DNA of 64,000 bases, taken from positions 3,100,001-3,164,000 of the forward strand of contig NZ_JAFBCC010000001.1 of assembly GCF_016907495.1 (NCBI RefSeq), in the 5' to 3' direction. This DNA comes from Arthrobacter tumbae (lineage in GTDB: Bacteria; Actinomycetota; Actinomycetes; Actinomycetales; Micrococcaceae). A program made the translations under genes and the position numbers. Of this stretch, positions 25,187-34,525 are shown piece by piece. Each line of letters begins with the position of its first letter. Within the stretch, counting starts at the first letter, position 1. Under the pieces are notes generated by a model. It had not been told where the DNA came from and made no database searches. It saw nothing but the letters and a program-made list of their open reading frames with translations.

Positions 25187-26904
25187 TCGAGGAAATCCGG
25201 ATCCGCGACCTGGGAGTGATCGCCGACGCGACGCTCTCCCTCGGTGCCGGGTTCAGTGTTGTCACAGGCGAAACCGGCGCGGGCAAGACGATGGTTCTGT
25301 CTGCGCTGAACCTGCTGATGGGCGCGCGGTCCGATGCCGGCGCTGTGCGCCTTGGCGCGAAGAACGCGTCCGCTGAGGCAGTGCTTCGCGTGGACCCGGC
25401 GGGCGCTGCCGCGCAGCGCGCTGTGGAAGCGGGAGGCGAGCTGGAGACAGACGACGACGGCGGCGCCGGCCTGATCCTCGCCCGCACGGTCAACAGTGAC
25501 GGCCGCAGCCGTGCTTACGTCGGTGGAAGATCAGCTCCCGCCGGCGTCCTGGCCGAGGTGGGGGAGAAGCTGGTCGTCGTCCATGGACAGTCGGACCAGC
25601 TCCGGTTGCGCAGCCCGGCGGCTCAACGCGAAGCGCTGGACAAGTTCGGCGGCCCGGAGCTGGCTGCCGCCCTGACTGCCTACCAGGCGACATACCGGCG
25701 CTGGCGCGAGGTGAGCGCGAGCCTCGAGGCGTTGCGCAGCGCGGAGCGCGACCGGCTGCGGGAGGCGGAGTCGCTCCAGGCGGCACTTGAGGAGATCGAC
25801 GCCGTTGACCCGCAGGCCCATGAGGACGAGGCGCTGAAAGCGGAAGCAATGAAGCTCGGCAACGTCGAGGAGCTTCGCACCGCGGCCGCCGCCGCGCACC
25901 AGGCGCTGGTGTCGGGCGAGTTTCCCGAATCAGGCGACGCCACCACCCTGGTCGATGCGGCGAAGCGCCAGCTGGAAGCGGTCGGAGCGCATGACGCTGA
26001 TCTCGCATCACTGGCTGAACGGCTCGCCGAGGTCGGCTACATCCTGTCGGACATCTCCACGGAGCTGGCCGGTTACGCGGCATCCCTTGACTCGGAAGGG
26101 CCCGAGCGGCTGGCCGAGGTTGAAGCGCGCCGTGCAGACCTCAACGTCCTCATTCGCAAGTACGCCCCGTCCATCAGCGAGGTGCTTGACTGGGCGGCCA
26201 CCAGCCGGGACCGGCTCGATGAGATCAGCGGCGACTCAGACCGGATCGAGGGCCTGCACCAGGAAGCCGCCGCGCTGGAGAACAGCCTGGCCGCTGAGGC
26301 GGAGGTCCTTGGCCGGCTGCGCCGGGTGGCTGCCGAAGACCTGTCAGCACGGGTGAGTAACGAACTCTCCGCCCTTGCCATGCCTGATGCCCTGCTCATC
26401 ATCGATGTTTCCTCGGGCGGAACACCTGGACCGCTGGGCTCCGACGAGGTTTCCTTCTCCCTCCAGCCGCACGCCGGGTCGGCCCCACGCCCGCTGGGCA
26501 AGGGCGCCTCGGGCGGTGAGCTGTCGCGGGTCATGCTGGCGATCGAGGTGGTTCTCGCTGCCGTGGACCCCGTACCGACCTTCGTCTTCGATGAGGTCGA
26601 CGCGGGAGTCGGCGGCAAGGCCGCCGTCGAAATCGGACGCCGCCTCGCCATGCTGGCCCAGCACGTGCAGGTAGTGGTGGTCACCCACCTGCCGCAGGTG
26701 GCAGCGTTCGCGTCGCACCATATCCGCGTAACGAAGAGCAGGGCAGCAGACGGCGGTTTCACCGCCAGCGACGTCGAGGTCCTTCCGGAGTCGGAACGGG
26801 TGCGGGAACTCGCGCGAATGCTGGCGGGTCAGGAGGAGTCGGCCAGTGCCCAGGCACACGCCGAGGAACTCCTCCTTGATGCAGCGCGGACAGCCGCCAG
26901 GTGA
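25183..26904 (+). CDS. recN: DNA repair protein RecN
   Basis: SMC-like ATPase acting early in double-strand break repair. Walker A GETGAGKT lies at residues 29-36 after [19 protein letters not shown] long central region (about 160-370) is Glu/Ala/Leu-rich coiled coil. The C-terminal head has the ABC signature [17 protein letters not shown] and Walker [14 protein letters not shown]. The frame is open upstream, but ATG 25183, overlapping the nadK stop, starts exactly at the conserved MIEEIRI. 573 residues, family-normal. Confidence 0.96.
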   Translation: MIEEIRIRDLGVIADATLSLGAGFSVVTGETGAGKTMVLSALNLLMGARSDAGAVRLGAKNASAEAVLRVDPAGAAAQRAVEAGGELETDDDGGAGLILARTVNSDGRSRAYVGGRSAPAGVLAEVGEKLVVVHGQSDQLRLRSPAAQREALDKFGGPELAAALTAYQATYRRWREVSASLEALRSAERDRLREAESLQAALEEIDAVDPQAHEDEALKAEAMKLGNVEELRTAAAAAHQALVSGEFPESGDATTLVDAAKRQLEAVGAHDADLASLAERLAEVGYILSDISTELAGYAASLDSEGPERLAEVEARRADLNVLIRKYAPSISEVLDWAATSRDRLDEISGDSDRIEGLHQEAAALENSLAAEAEVLGRLRRVAAEDLSARVSNELSALAMPDALLIIDVSSGGTPGPLGSDEVSFSLQPHAGSAPRPLGKGASGGELSRVMLAIEVVLAAVDPVPTFVFDEVDAGVGGKAAVEIGRRLAMLAQHVQVVVVTHLPQVAAFASHHIRVTKSRAADGGFTASDVEVLPESERVRELARMLAGQEESASAQAHAEELLLDAARTAAR

Positions 26905-26918
26905 TAGGGTCGAACTCC

Positions 26919-28604
26919 GTGGTGCAGCAAACAATCTCCCGGTTCCAGAAGTCCGCTAAGACTACCAAGCACATCTTCGTCACAGGTGGTGTGGCGTCTT
27001 CTCTCGGCAAGGGACTGACGGCTTCCAGCCTCGGGCACCTGCTGCGGGCACGTGGCCTGTCAGTAACCATGCAGAAGCTGGATCCGTACCTCAACGTTGA
27101 TCCCGGCACCATGAATCCGTTCCAGCATGGCGAGGTCTTCGTGACCGACGACGGCGCGGAGACGGACCTCGACATCGGCCACTATGAGCGCTTCCTCGAT
27201 GAGAGCCTCGACGGGTCAGCCAACGTCACCACCGGGCAGGTGTACTCCGAGGTCATCGCCAAGGAACGCCGCGGCGAATACCTCGGTGACACCGTGCAGG
27301 TCATTCCGCACATCACCGATGAAATCAAGCGCCGCATGCGCCTGCCCGCTGAGCCCACAGGATCCCGCAAGGCACCCGACGTCATCATCACCGAGATCGG
27401 CGGCACGGTCGGTGACATCGAGTCCCAGCCTTTCCTTGAGTCAGCGCGCCAGGTGCGCCAGGACATCGGCCGCAACAACGTGTTCTTCGTCCACGTGTCG
27501 CTTGTGCCCTACATCGGCCCCTCCCAGGAGCTGAAGACCAAGCCCACCCAGCACTCAGTGGCCATGCTGCGCTCAATCGGTATCCAACCGGACGCCATCG
27601 TCATCCGTTCCGACCGCGAGGTCCCGGATGCCATGCGCGAGAAGATCGGCCGCATGTGCGACGTAGATGTCGATGCAGTGATCAACGCAGCGGATGCGCC
27701 GAGCATCTACGACATCCCCAAGACGCTTCACGCCCAGGGACTCGACGCCTACATCGTCCAGGCGCTCGACCTGAAGTTCAAGGATGTCAACTGGACCAAG
27801 TGGAACAAGTTGCTCGACGCCGTTCACCACCCGAAGCACCATGTGGAGATCGCGCTGGTCGGAAAGTACATCGACCTTCCGGATGCCTACCTCTCCGTGA
27901 CTGAAGCGCTGCGTGCCGGCGGCTTCGCGAACAAGGCCAAGGTGCAGATCCGCTGGGTTCCCTCGGACGATTGCGCTACCCCGGACGGTGCGGCAAAGGC
28001 TCTGGAGGGTGCTGACGCCATCTGCGTGCCCGGCGGCTTCGGAATCCGGGGACTCGAGGGCAAGCTCGGTGCCCTGCGCTACGCCCGTGAGAACAAGGTG
28101 CCCACGCTGGGTCTCTGCCTCGGCCTCCAGTGCATGGTGATCGAATATGCCCGCAACGTTGTGGGCCTGTTGGGTGCTTCATCCACCGAGTTTGAACCCG
28201 ACACCGACTTCCCGGTCATCGCCACCATGGCCGAGCAGCTTGAAATCGTTGCCGGTGAGGGCGACATGGGCGGCACCATGCGGCTCGGCCTGTGGGACGC
28301 GTCTCTCAAGGAGGGGTCCGTGATCGCAAAGACGTACGGCCGCACCGAGGTGAGCGAGCGCCACCGCCACCGCTACGAAGTGAACAACGAGTACCGGGAG
28401 AAGCTCGAAGCCGCCGGCCTGGTTGTGTCCGGTACCACCACGGACGGCAAGCTGGTCGAGTTCGTGGAACTGCCCGCTTCGACGCATCCGTACTACGTCT
28501 CCACCCAGGCCCACCCTGAATTGAGTTCTCGCCCCACCCGCCCGCATCCGCTGTTCGCAGGGCTGGTCAAGGCCGCCCTCGCACGCCGGGGCGTCAAGGC
28601 CTAG
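26919..28604 (+). CDS. pyrG: CTP synthase
   Basis: Aminates UTP to CTP with glutamine. The N-terminal synthase domain has [20 protein letters not shown] and the [26 protein letters not shown] segment. The C-terminal class I glutaminase has the nucleophile Cys in GLCLGLQCM and the His-Pro-Glu end in [11 protein letters not shown] at 26919 gives the usual [11 protein letters not shown] start, with AGGG about 10 bases upstream. A GTG at 26901 overlapping the recN stop is in frame but has no ribosome site. 561 residues with the 26919 start. Confidence 0.95.
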   Translation: MVQQTISRFQKSAKTTKHIFVTGGVASSLGKGLTASSLGHLLRARGLSVTMQKLDPYLNVDPGTMNPFQHGEVFVTDDGAETDLDIGHYERFLDESLDGSANVTTGQVYSEVIAKERRGEYLGDTVQVIPHITDEIKRRMRLPAEPTGSRKAPDVIITEIGGTVGDIESQPFLESARQVRQDIGRNNVFFVHVSLVPYIGPSQELKTKPTQHSVAMLRSIGIQPDAIVIRSDREVPDAMREKIGRMCDVDVDAVINAADAPSIYDIPKTLHAQGLDAYIVQALDLKFKDVNWTKWNKLLDAVHHPKHHVEIALVGKYIDLPDAYLSVTEALRAGGFANKAKVQIRWVPSDDCATPDGAAKALEGADAICVPGGFGIRGLEGKLGALRYARENKVPTLGLCLGLQCMVIEYARNVVGLLGASSTEFEPDTDFPVIATMAEQLEIVAGEGDMGGTMRLGLWDASLKEGSVIAKTYGRTEVSERHRHRYEVNNEYREKLEAAGLVVSGTTTDGKLVEFVELPASTHPYYVSTQAHPELSSRPTRPHPLFAGLVKAALARRGVKA

Positions 28605-28606
28605 CC

Positions 28607-29290
28607 ATGGGAGCCGAGCCGCAGGACGGAGCGGTAGCTGACCGGCAGAGTCCGCGCCGGTTGCTGAACTCCACCACGGCTTTTTCCGGCAAAATCTGGG
28701 ACGTGGTCAGCGAGACCTTCCGCCTGGACGACGACGGCGAGCCGATCACCCGCGAGTACATCCAGCACCCGGGCGCGGTGGCCATCCTCGCCATGGATGA
28801 CGCCGATCGGGTCCTGCTGCTTCGCCAGTACCGTCACCCGGTCCGGATGGACCTGTGGGAAATTCCTGCCGGTCTCCTCGACATCGACGGTGAGGACTTC
28901 GCCGTCGCCGCAGCACGGGAACTGGCTGAGGAAGCGGACGTCACGGCGAGCACCTGGCACGTCCTGTCCGATCTGTTCCTTTCCCCCGGATCCTCGAGCG
29001 AAGCCCTGCGCATCTATCTTGCCCAGGGCATCAAAGAAGTGCCGCGTGATGAACGGCACACCCGTACCCACGAGGAAGCCGAGATCGAGCTCGCCTGGGT
29101 ACCTCTGCCGGACGCAGTACAGGCAGTACTCGAGGGGCGGATCCACAGCCCTTCCGCCGCGGCAGCCGTGCTTGCAGCAGCGGCCGCGAAAACGTCGGGG
29201 TACCGGTCCCTTCGCCCCGCAGACGCTCCCTGGCCGGAGCACCATAGCCAGCACGGAACGTGGCCCCTGGGCCCTGTCCTGCAGGACTGA
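28607..29290 (+). CDS. Nudix hydrolase, ADP-ribose pyrophosphatase type
   Basis: The Nudix box reads [24 protein letters not shown], split here around residues 95-118, with the REL-x-EE core intact. Upstream [26 protein letters not shown] and WEIPAG are typical of the ADP-ribose pyrophosphatase (NudF) subgroup, and the [14 protein letters not shown] loop follows. It starts 2 bases after pyrG and ends 2 bases before xerD. ADP-ribose is the likely substrate by family resemblance, but no assay-level evidence exists here. Confidence 0.88.
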   Translation: MGAEPQDGAVADRQSPRRLLNSTTAFSGKIWDVVSETFRLDDDGEPITREYIQHPGAVAILAMDDADRVLLLRQYRHPVRMDLWEIPAGLLDIDGEDFAVAAARELAEEADVTASTWHVLSDLFLSPGSSSEALRIYLAQGIKEVPRDERHTRTHEEAEIELAWVPLPDAVQAVLEGRIHSPSAAAAVLAAAAAKTSGYRSLRPADAPWPEHHSQHGTWPLGPVLQD

Positions 29291-29292
29291 CC

Positions 29293-30276
29293 ATGGTCGA
29301 GGGTAGGCAGGCAACCGTACAGGACGAGCTCCAGGCCACCGGACCCGGCCGGCTCATGAGTGAGTACCTCCAGCACATGCTGGTGGAGCGGGGCCTTTCC
29401 ACCAACACCCTTGCGGCCTATCGCCGCGACCTGCTGAGATACCACCGGTTCCTCACAGCGGCGGGCATCGAGTCGATGGACACCGTCACGCGGCAGCAGG
29501 TCTCCGCGTTCGCGCAGGGGCTGGCCACCGGGGAGGACGGACAGGCGGCGTTGAGCCCCCGCTCCGCAGCCCGCACCGTGGTCGCCGTCCGCGGCCTTCA
29601 CCGTTTCCTCGCACTCGAAGGAACGACGACGGCGGATCCCGCCGAGGATGTACACCCGCCCACCGCCGGCCAGCGGCTTCCGAAGGCAATTTCAGTCGAC
29701 GACGTCACCCGGATCCTCGAATCCGTGGACACTTCCACTCCGGGGGGCCTGCGTGACCGGGCGCTGCTGGAATTCCTGTACTCCACAGGGGCACGCATCA
29801 GCGAGGCCGTGGGCCTGGACGTCGATGACGTGTCGGTCGATGCCGGCCTGGACGGTCCCGCCGTCGTCCGCCTGTTCGGCAAAGGGTCCAAGGAGCGGCT
29901 CGTTCCTCTCGGTTCCTACGCTGCGCGGGCTATCGAGTCCTATCTGGTGCGCGCACGTCCGGCACTGTCCGCCAACGCATCCGAGCGGAACAGTGCTCCT
30001 GCACTCTTCCTCAATCTGCGCGGCGGGCGGCTGAGCAGGCAAAGCGCGTGGACCATCCTCAGAGCCGCTGCAGAGCGCGCCAAAGTGGCCGGAGATGTGT
30101 CACCCCACACCCTTCGGCACTCCTTTGCTACCCACCTGCTTCAGGGCGGCGCCGACGTTCGGGTGGTCCAGGAACTTTTGGGACATGCCTCCGTCACCAC
30201 AACCCAGGTGTACACGCTTGTCACCGCTGACACACTGCGCGAAATTTATGCTGCAGCCCACCCCCGCGCTCTTTAA
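29293..30276 (+). CDS. xerD: Tyrosine recombinase XerD
   Basis: Resolves chromosome dimers at dif together with XerC. The N-terminal SAM-like core-binding domain ([24 protein letters not shown]) is followed by the catalytic domain. Catalytic residues are Arg in [12 protein letters not shown], Lys in [11 protein letters not shown], His-x-x-Arg in [12 protein letters not shown], His in LGHASVTTT, and the nucleophile Tyr in TQVYT. ATG at 29293 is chosen, 2 bases after the Nudix stop. The pyrG-nudix-xerD order is typical of actinobacteria and separates it from integrases on mobile elements; no att-like repeats were seen. Confidence 0.95.
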   Translation: MVEGRQATVQDELQATGPGRLMSEYLQHMLVERGLSTNTLAAYRRDLLRYHRFLTAAGIESMDTVTRQQVSAFAQGLATGEDGQAALSPRSAARTVVAVRGLHRFLALEGTTTADPAEDVHPPTAGQRLPKAISVDDVTRILESVDTSTPGGLRDRALLEFLYSTGARISEAVGLDVDDVSVDAGLDGPAVVRLFGKGSKERLVPLGSYAARAIESYLVRARPALSANASERNSAPALFLNLRGGRLSRQSAWTILRAAAERAKVAGDVSPHTLRHSFATHLLQGGADVRVVQELLGHASVTTTQVYTLVTADTLREIYAAAHPRAL

Positions 30277-30364
30277 AAGACACTTGATGCGCAGTGCCTG
30301 TAACTCCTTCCCCCATGCCGGAAACTAAAGGGGTATGGACAGGACACATACACCAGGGGGGACA

Positions 30365-30871
30365 GTGTTGCAGCGATACGACGACGTGTACGCGGCGCTA
30401 CACAGGGAACACCGCGACCGCGTGTTTTCCTTCATTCACCGTCGGGTCAGCAGCCGGGAAGCATCAGAGGAACTGACCAACGACGTGTTCCGGATTGCCT
30501 GGCAGCGGAACCCGCAAGCCTCAGACGTCACGCCGGCGTGGCTTCTTACCGTCGCCCGCAACGTCATAGGCAACGAATACCGCCGCCGGGAACGGGCCGA
30601 GCACCTCATGGAGCGGGTACGGGAGTCGATTGTCATTGCCGCCCGTGCCGGACACGGAGCCGGGCAGCAGGCGGTTGCCGACTCATTGCTGCGGCTCAGG
30701 GAGAAGGAACGCGAAATCCTCCTTCTCGCCTATTGGGATGATCTGTCCACCACAGAGATCAGCGAGGTGCTGGGCTGTAGTCCCTCCGCCGCCAAGGTGC
30801 GCCTGCACCGCGCCCGCGCCGCATTCGCACAGATGATGCCTGCCGCCCTCATGGCAGAAGAAGGAGCCTGA
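30365..30871 (+). CDS. ECF-like RNA polymerase sigma factor
   Basis: Sigma-70 family protein of the extracytoplasmic-function type. Region 2 spans about residues 3-70 (YAALHREHRDRVFSFIHRRV...ELTNDVFRIAWQR, then ARNVIGNEYRRRER). Region 4 spans about 105-155 (LREKEREILLLAYWDDLSTTEISEVLGCSPSAAKVRLHRAR). GTG at 30365 is preferred because a GGGGGG(A) ribosome site lies just upstream; an ATG at 30335 would add ten residues but has poor spacing. The next gene begins 1 base after the stop and encodes a membrane protein with anti-sigma layout, so the two probably act as a pair. Regulon unknown. Confidence 0.85.
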   Translation: MLQRYDDVYAALHREHRDRVFSFIHRRVSSREASEELTNDVFRIAWQRNPQASDVTPAWLLTVARNVIGNEYRRRERAEHLMERVRESIVIAARAGHGAGQQAVADSLLRLREKEREILLLAYWDDLSTTEISEVLGCSPSAAKVRLHRARAAFAQMMPAALMAEEGA

Positions 30872-30872
30872 A

Positions 30873-32270
30873 ATGGACCGCATAGAGAACCTGATCCGGG
30901 GCCTCGACCCCGTGCGCGCCGAACGGGAATCCTCCGATTCACCCACTGAAGTCATCGCTTTCCCGACCGAGAGTGGCCAGCAGGAATCCGGAGCCACCAT
31001 GAACACCGAACGCATAGACAGCGAAAGCGCCGCCCGTGAGACTGAGAACGACGGGAGCGACGCCTTCAACGATGACCGGCCGGTCGTCGTCCCGTTGCGT
31101 CGCCGTCGCAGGACGGCAATGATTCTCGCCGGTGCCGCCGCCGCGGCAGTGGTGGCGGGCGCCGTCGTCGTCGGCGGTTCACTGGGTGCCGATTCACCGC
31201 TGCCGGCGGGAACCACCGACCCCGCACCATCGGTCGAACCGACCCAGGAAGCAACCGCTGATCCGTCGCCGTCAGCGGAACCAACCGCCGAACCAAGTGT
31301 CGAGCCGAGTGCCGAGCCCAGCGCGGTGCCGACAGGTCCTCCGGCGGACGAGGGCTGTCGGGTGCAGGATGTCGACCGGATCGTGGAACAGGGCAGCGAC
31401 TTCATGAGTCTGACCCCCTTCGCGGCTGATCCGGGCTCCTACGAAGTCGTCGGGTGCACCGATGACTGGATGACCATGGAGTTGACGGACGCGGGCTTTG
31501 AAGCCAACCCACAGGACGGCGGCAACGTCTGGTACTACGTCGCCCGACGGGCCGACGGCCAGTGGCGGGTCGAAACTGCGGGCTACAGCGCGCTCACGAA
31601 GTGGGAATTCCTCCCCGTCGTAGAAGGCAGTACCCCTCAAGAGGTGATGGACCAGCAGTTTATCGACGCGGGCATCCCGGTGGAGCTTCGCCCGGAGCTG
31701 GTGGGGGATGGGCCCGGTGCATCCCAGGCAGGAGCCCTTCGTGAGATCGTGCAGTCTGACATGGCCGTGAAGTTCGAGCTCCCTGAGGGCTGGTCAACCA
31801 TGGGCGCGGCTGTGAGCCCGGTCAGGGAAGTAGGCGTCACCAATGCGGACGGCGATCCCGTGATGACGATCACGCGGACCTTTGAGAGCGGCATCGGAGG
31901 AGCGTGCAGCGGGGATCCGGTGCCGATCACAGAGATCTCGTCGACACCCGTAACCCTGCAGCTCCCCAGCGGGACGGCACTCGACACCAAGTTCGTCTAC
32001 CGGGTCATCGAGACAGCAGATGGAGTGTATGGCTCTGCAGCGCTGGTCCTTGCGACCGAGCCGGCAAGTGGCAACTACTGCATGCTGTACAACGTCATCA
32101 GCACCCCCGAAATGGGATTATTCTCGATGGCGTCAGCCCTCATGATCGGGCCGGATAGCCTTGGTTCGCTTCATAACCACGCGAACCTCGAACAGGCACA
32201 GGCGTATGTGGAATCGGCTGAGTTCGAGGAGATGCTCGCGATCGCACAGTCACTGGAAATCACCGGCTAG
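30873..32270 (+). CDS. Probable membrane anti-sigma factor with exported C-terminal domain
   Basis: 465 residues. Residues 1-70 would be cytoplasmic and begin MDRIENLIRGLDPVRAE, resembling the short N-terminus of other actinobacterial proteins encoded after ECF sigma genes. No zinc-binding His-Cys-Cys motif is seen. RRRRRTAMILAGAAAAAVVAGAV (about 70-100) is one transmembrane segment with positive-inside charge. Residues 105-155 are a Pro/Ser/Glu/Thr linker with PSAEPT/EPSAEPS repeats. Residues 155-465 form an exported domain with four cysteines (GCR, GCT, GAC, NYC) that could form two disulfides. ATG has AAGGAG upstream. The anti-sigma role is inferred from position and topology; the exported domain is not recognised. 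Confidence 0.7.
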   Translation: MDRIENLIRGLDPVRAERESSDSPTEVIAFPTESGQQESGATMNTERIDSESAARETENDGSDAFNDDRPVVVPLRRRRRTAMILAGAAAAAVVAGAVVVGGSLGADSPLPAGTTDPAPSVEPTQEATADPSPSAEPTAEPSVEPSAEPSAVPTGPPADEGCRVQDVDRIVEQGSDFMSLTPFAADPGSYEVVGCTDDWMTMELTDAGFEANPQDGGNVWYYVARRADGQWRVETAGYSALTKWEFLPVVEGSTPQEVMDQQFIDAGIPVELRPELVGDGPGASQAGALREIVQSDMAVKFELPEGWSTMGAAVSPVREVGVTNADGDPVMTITRTFESGIGGACSGDPVPITEISSTPVTLQLPSGTALDTKFVYRVIETADGVYGSAALVLATEPASGNYCMLYNVISTPEMGLFSMASALMIGPDSLGSLHNHANLEQAQAYVESAEFEEMLAIAQSLEITG

Positions 32271-32297
32271 CGGCTGTCTACCCTGCAGCCCTTGAGG

Positions 32298-32332
32298 CCT
32301 CGTGTGCTGTATGCCGGATACAGCACACGAGG
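32298..32332. terminator. Bidirectional terminator hairpin
   Basis: CCTCGTGTGCTGTAT and ATACAGCACACGAGG form a perfect 15-base stem around GCCGG, followed by TTTCATCC. It lies between the convergent ends of the anti-sigma-like gene (32270) and a channel gene (32344). Confidence 0.85.
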
Positions 32333-32343
32333 TTTCATCCGTT

Positions 32344-33225
32344 TCATGAACTCCCGCGGTACGGATACCGGTGGTCACCGGCATACGAACGGAAGATGTC
32401 CTGTGTGGATTCGCCGTCGTGCTTGAACTCGTCCTTGAGGAAAGCCGCAAGCGAATCGAGCGCATCATTCAGGAGGGCGCCGGCCGTCTGCAGTGTCGGC
32501 TGAGCAGAACGGCTCGCCTGGTCAGCGAGGTCCACCGCGTAGGACAGCGAGGCCGGGAGCGAAAGATCTCCGTTAGCTTCCCAGAAGTAGTAGGACTCCG
32601 AGGTCTGGGTGAGGTCAACCCGAATCTGCACGAGATCGGCAACGAGTGTCTCCAGCGTGTTGGTGACTGCGGCAGCATCCAACTGCTCCAGCCGGGTAGC
32701 ATAATCCGCTTTCTGGAGCAGCGAGAGCCGGATCGCCAGCGCACGGCGCTTGCCCAGCGCCGGGTAGATCTGCATGAACCAGGAAACCGCGGCCGTCAGC
32801 AGGGCGAAGCCGGTCAGCGCCTCCAGGGGAGCCAACAGTCGAATCAGGGGATCTGTTGCGATGACATCTCCGTATCCCAACGTCGTCAGGGTAACCATGG
32901 AAATGTATAGGGCCTCAGCGGCGTCGCCGTAACGGGCTGGATCAAGGCCCGGAGAGTAGGCAAACCCGTGCGGCACATGCGGATACAGCAGCAGTGCCCA
33001 GCCGATTGCCTGCAGGGCAGCCCAAAAGAGGATCACACAGACGAGCGCGAGCGGCCCGGCAATCGAGGCGCCCCGGTCTCCCAGACGCCGCATGATCCTC
33101 CAGACGGCCGCCACACACAATCTGCTGAGGCGTCCACGACCGCTGGGGTGAAGAAGCGTATGAAACACCTCGACCAGTCCAAGCAGGATCACCAGAACGC
33201 CGAGGACAGACAGCAGCCACAGCAC
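32344..33225 (-). CDS. Two-pore-helix type potassium channel protein
   Basis: Membrane channel with an N-terminal helix (WLLSVLGVLVILLGLVEVF), a second helix (ASIAGPLALVCVILFWAALQAIGWALL), a pore loop with the canonical filter TLTTLGYGDV, and a last helix (APLEALTGFALLTAAVSWFMQIY). About 130 soluble residues follow with no recognised ligand domain; they look helical and may be cytoplasmic. The GTG at 33225 has AGGAGA 5 bases upstream and is preferred; an ATG at 33282 would add 19 residues and leave only 14 bases to the divergent channel gene. Potassium selectivity is inferred from the GYGD motif. Confidence 0.82.
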   Translation of the reverse strand: MLWLLSVLGVLVILLGLVEVFHTLLHPSGRGRLSRLCVAAVWRIMRRLGDRGASIAGPLALVCVILFWAALQAIGWALLLYPHVPHGFAYSPGLDPARYGDAAEALYISMVTLTTLGYGDVIATDPLIRLLAPLEALTGFALLTAAVSWFMQIYPALGKRRALAIRLSLLQKADYATRLEQLDAAAVTNTLETLVADLVQIRVDLTQTSESYYFWEANGDLSLPASLSYAVDLADQASRSAQPTLQTAGALLNDALDSLAAFLKDEFKHDGESTQDIFRSYAGDHRYPYRGSS

Positions 33226-33296
33226 TACGGTCTCCTGACTCGTCGGGTTCGTCGGGTCGGAGCAGTCTAACCGGTTCAGCATGATCGCGTGGAAAG

Positions 33297-34037
33297 ATGG
33301 GCGAGGTGAACGACTCTCAGCTTCCCTCCTCCGAATCGCCCACTCCAGGGGACAGCCTGACCGCCGCCGAAATGCTCGCCCGCCGCCTCGATCGTCCGAT
33401 GGGCGTGCTCGGGCTGGTCTTCCTCTTCGTGGTCCTGGGCCAGCTCCTCGCAACCAACCCGACACTGGTGTTCGCACTCAGCATCGCGGGCTGGGTCTTC
33501 TGGGCAGTGTTCGTCGCCGAATTCATTCTGCGTGCGTACATCGCCGGGTTCAGCAAGGCGTTCTGGAAGAAGAACTGGTGGCAGGTGATCTTCCTGCTGG
33601 TGCCATTCCTCCGGTTCTTCCGTGCGCTGCAGGCGGTGCGCCTGCTGCGGCTGACGCGGGTGGCACGGGTCGGCGGAATCCTCTCCGCAGGCATCCGGGG
33701 TTCGCGCTCGGCTGGAAAGCTGCTCTCCAGCCGGATCGGCTGGATGGCAGCCGTGACCGCCGTCGTCATTCTGGCGACGAGCCAACTGTTCTATGCGACC
33801 GGAACCCACACGAATTACGGCGAGGCGCTCTTCGAAACCGCAATGGCCACCATCACCGGCAGCGGAATCACGCCGCACACCGGCTTTGCCCGCGTCATGC
33901 AGGTTGTGCTCGCTGTCTATTCCATTGGTGTCTTCGCTACGCTCGCCGGCTCGCTGGGCGCATTCTTCCTTCGCGAGGACGACCGGCGGCAGACCACACC
34001 GGACGGCGAGATCAACCCAGCGAGCGGCCACGACTAA
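33297..34037 (+). CDS. Six-segment ion channel protein with atypical filter
   Basis: 246 residues with a voltage-gated-channel plan. Helices lie at about 35-52, 57-83 and 88-104. An Arg-rich S4-like segment follows at 105-126 (RFFRALQAVRLLRLTRVAR), then S5 at 147-168, a pore region, and S6 at 201-224. The pore reads AMATITGSGITPHTG where canonical channels read TMTTVGYGDITP: Tyr is replaced by Ser and the Asp is missing. Ion selectivity therefore cannot be assumed. It diverges from the GYGD channel on the other strand and is followed 11 bases later by a Nudix gene. Start ATG 33297; GTG 33306 is possible. Confidence 0.8.
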   Translation: MGEVNDSQLPSSESPTPGDSLTAAEMLARRLDRPMGVLGLVFLFVVLGQLLATNPTLVFALSIAGWVFWAVFVAEFILRAYIAGFSKAFWKKNWWQVIFLLVPFLRFFRALQAVRLLRLTRVARVGGILSAGIRGSRSAGKLLSSRIGWMAAVTAVVILATSQLFYATGTHTNYGEALFETAMATITGSGITPHTGFARVMQVVLAVYSIGVFATLAGSLGAFFLREDDRRQTTPDGEINPASGHD

Positions 34038-34048
34038 ACTTGGCTCGC

Positions 34049-34525
34049 ATGACCCCCCGCCGAGTTGCGCTCTGTTTCCTGTTCCGGCACACGGATGCCG
34101 GCCGCGAAGTGCTCCTCGGACTGAAGCGCTCCGGATTCGGAACCGGCCGGATCGTCGCCCTTGGCGGCGGCCTTGAACACGGAGAAACTGCGGCAGAAGC
34201 CGCCGCCCGGGAGGTTCAGGAAGAATCCGGCATCGTGGTTGAGGTGGCGGATCTCCTTGAGCTCGGCCCGGTCCGATGGCGTTTTCCGGCCAACCCCGCA
34301 CTCGACATGGATGCAGTGGTCTTCACAGCCGACCGCTTCATCGGTGAGCCGGCCCTCACAGATGAGATCGACCCCTGCTGGTACCCGGTTGCGCAGGTGC
34401 CCTGGGAAGGCATGTGGGAGGACGCCAGGCACTGGATCGGTCACGTACTGCGTAGCCAGCCGCTGAACGTCACCGTTACTCTCAACACCGACAACGAAAC
34501 GGTGCGGGCGGCGGACTTCGCTTAG
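34049..34525 (+). CDS. MTH1-like Nudix hydrolase (8-oxo-dGTP diphosphatase type)
   Basis: 158 residues. The Nudix box is GGGLEHGETAAEAAAREVQEESGI-like (about residues 36-58), given here by its core REVQEESGI. The flanking segments LLGLKRSGFGTGRIVALGG and IDPCWYPVAQVPWEGMW closely resemble the MTH1 family of oxidised-purine triphosphatases, including the PCW motif and the MW segment. A nucleotide-pool cleaning role is therefore likely. ATG at 34049 lies 11 bases after the channel gene. The last 4 bases overlap the convergent hydrolase gene. Confidence 0.85.
   Translation: MTPRRVALCFLFRHTDAGREVLLGLKRSGFGTGRIVALGGGLEHGETAAEAAAREVQEESGIVVEVADLLELGPVRWRFPANPALDMDAVVFTADRFIGEPALTDEIDPCWYPVAQVPWEGMWEDARHWIGHVLRSQPLNVTVTLNTDNETVRAADFA

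Noticed and set aside
29293..30276. XerD as an integrase marking a mobile element
   Set aside because: Housekeeping neighbours (pyrG, Nudix), no flanking repeats, and Xer-type motifs.
30320..30364. ECF-type autoregulated promoter (GGAAAC near 30320) before the sigma gene
   Set aside because: No convincing -10 partner at the right spacing.
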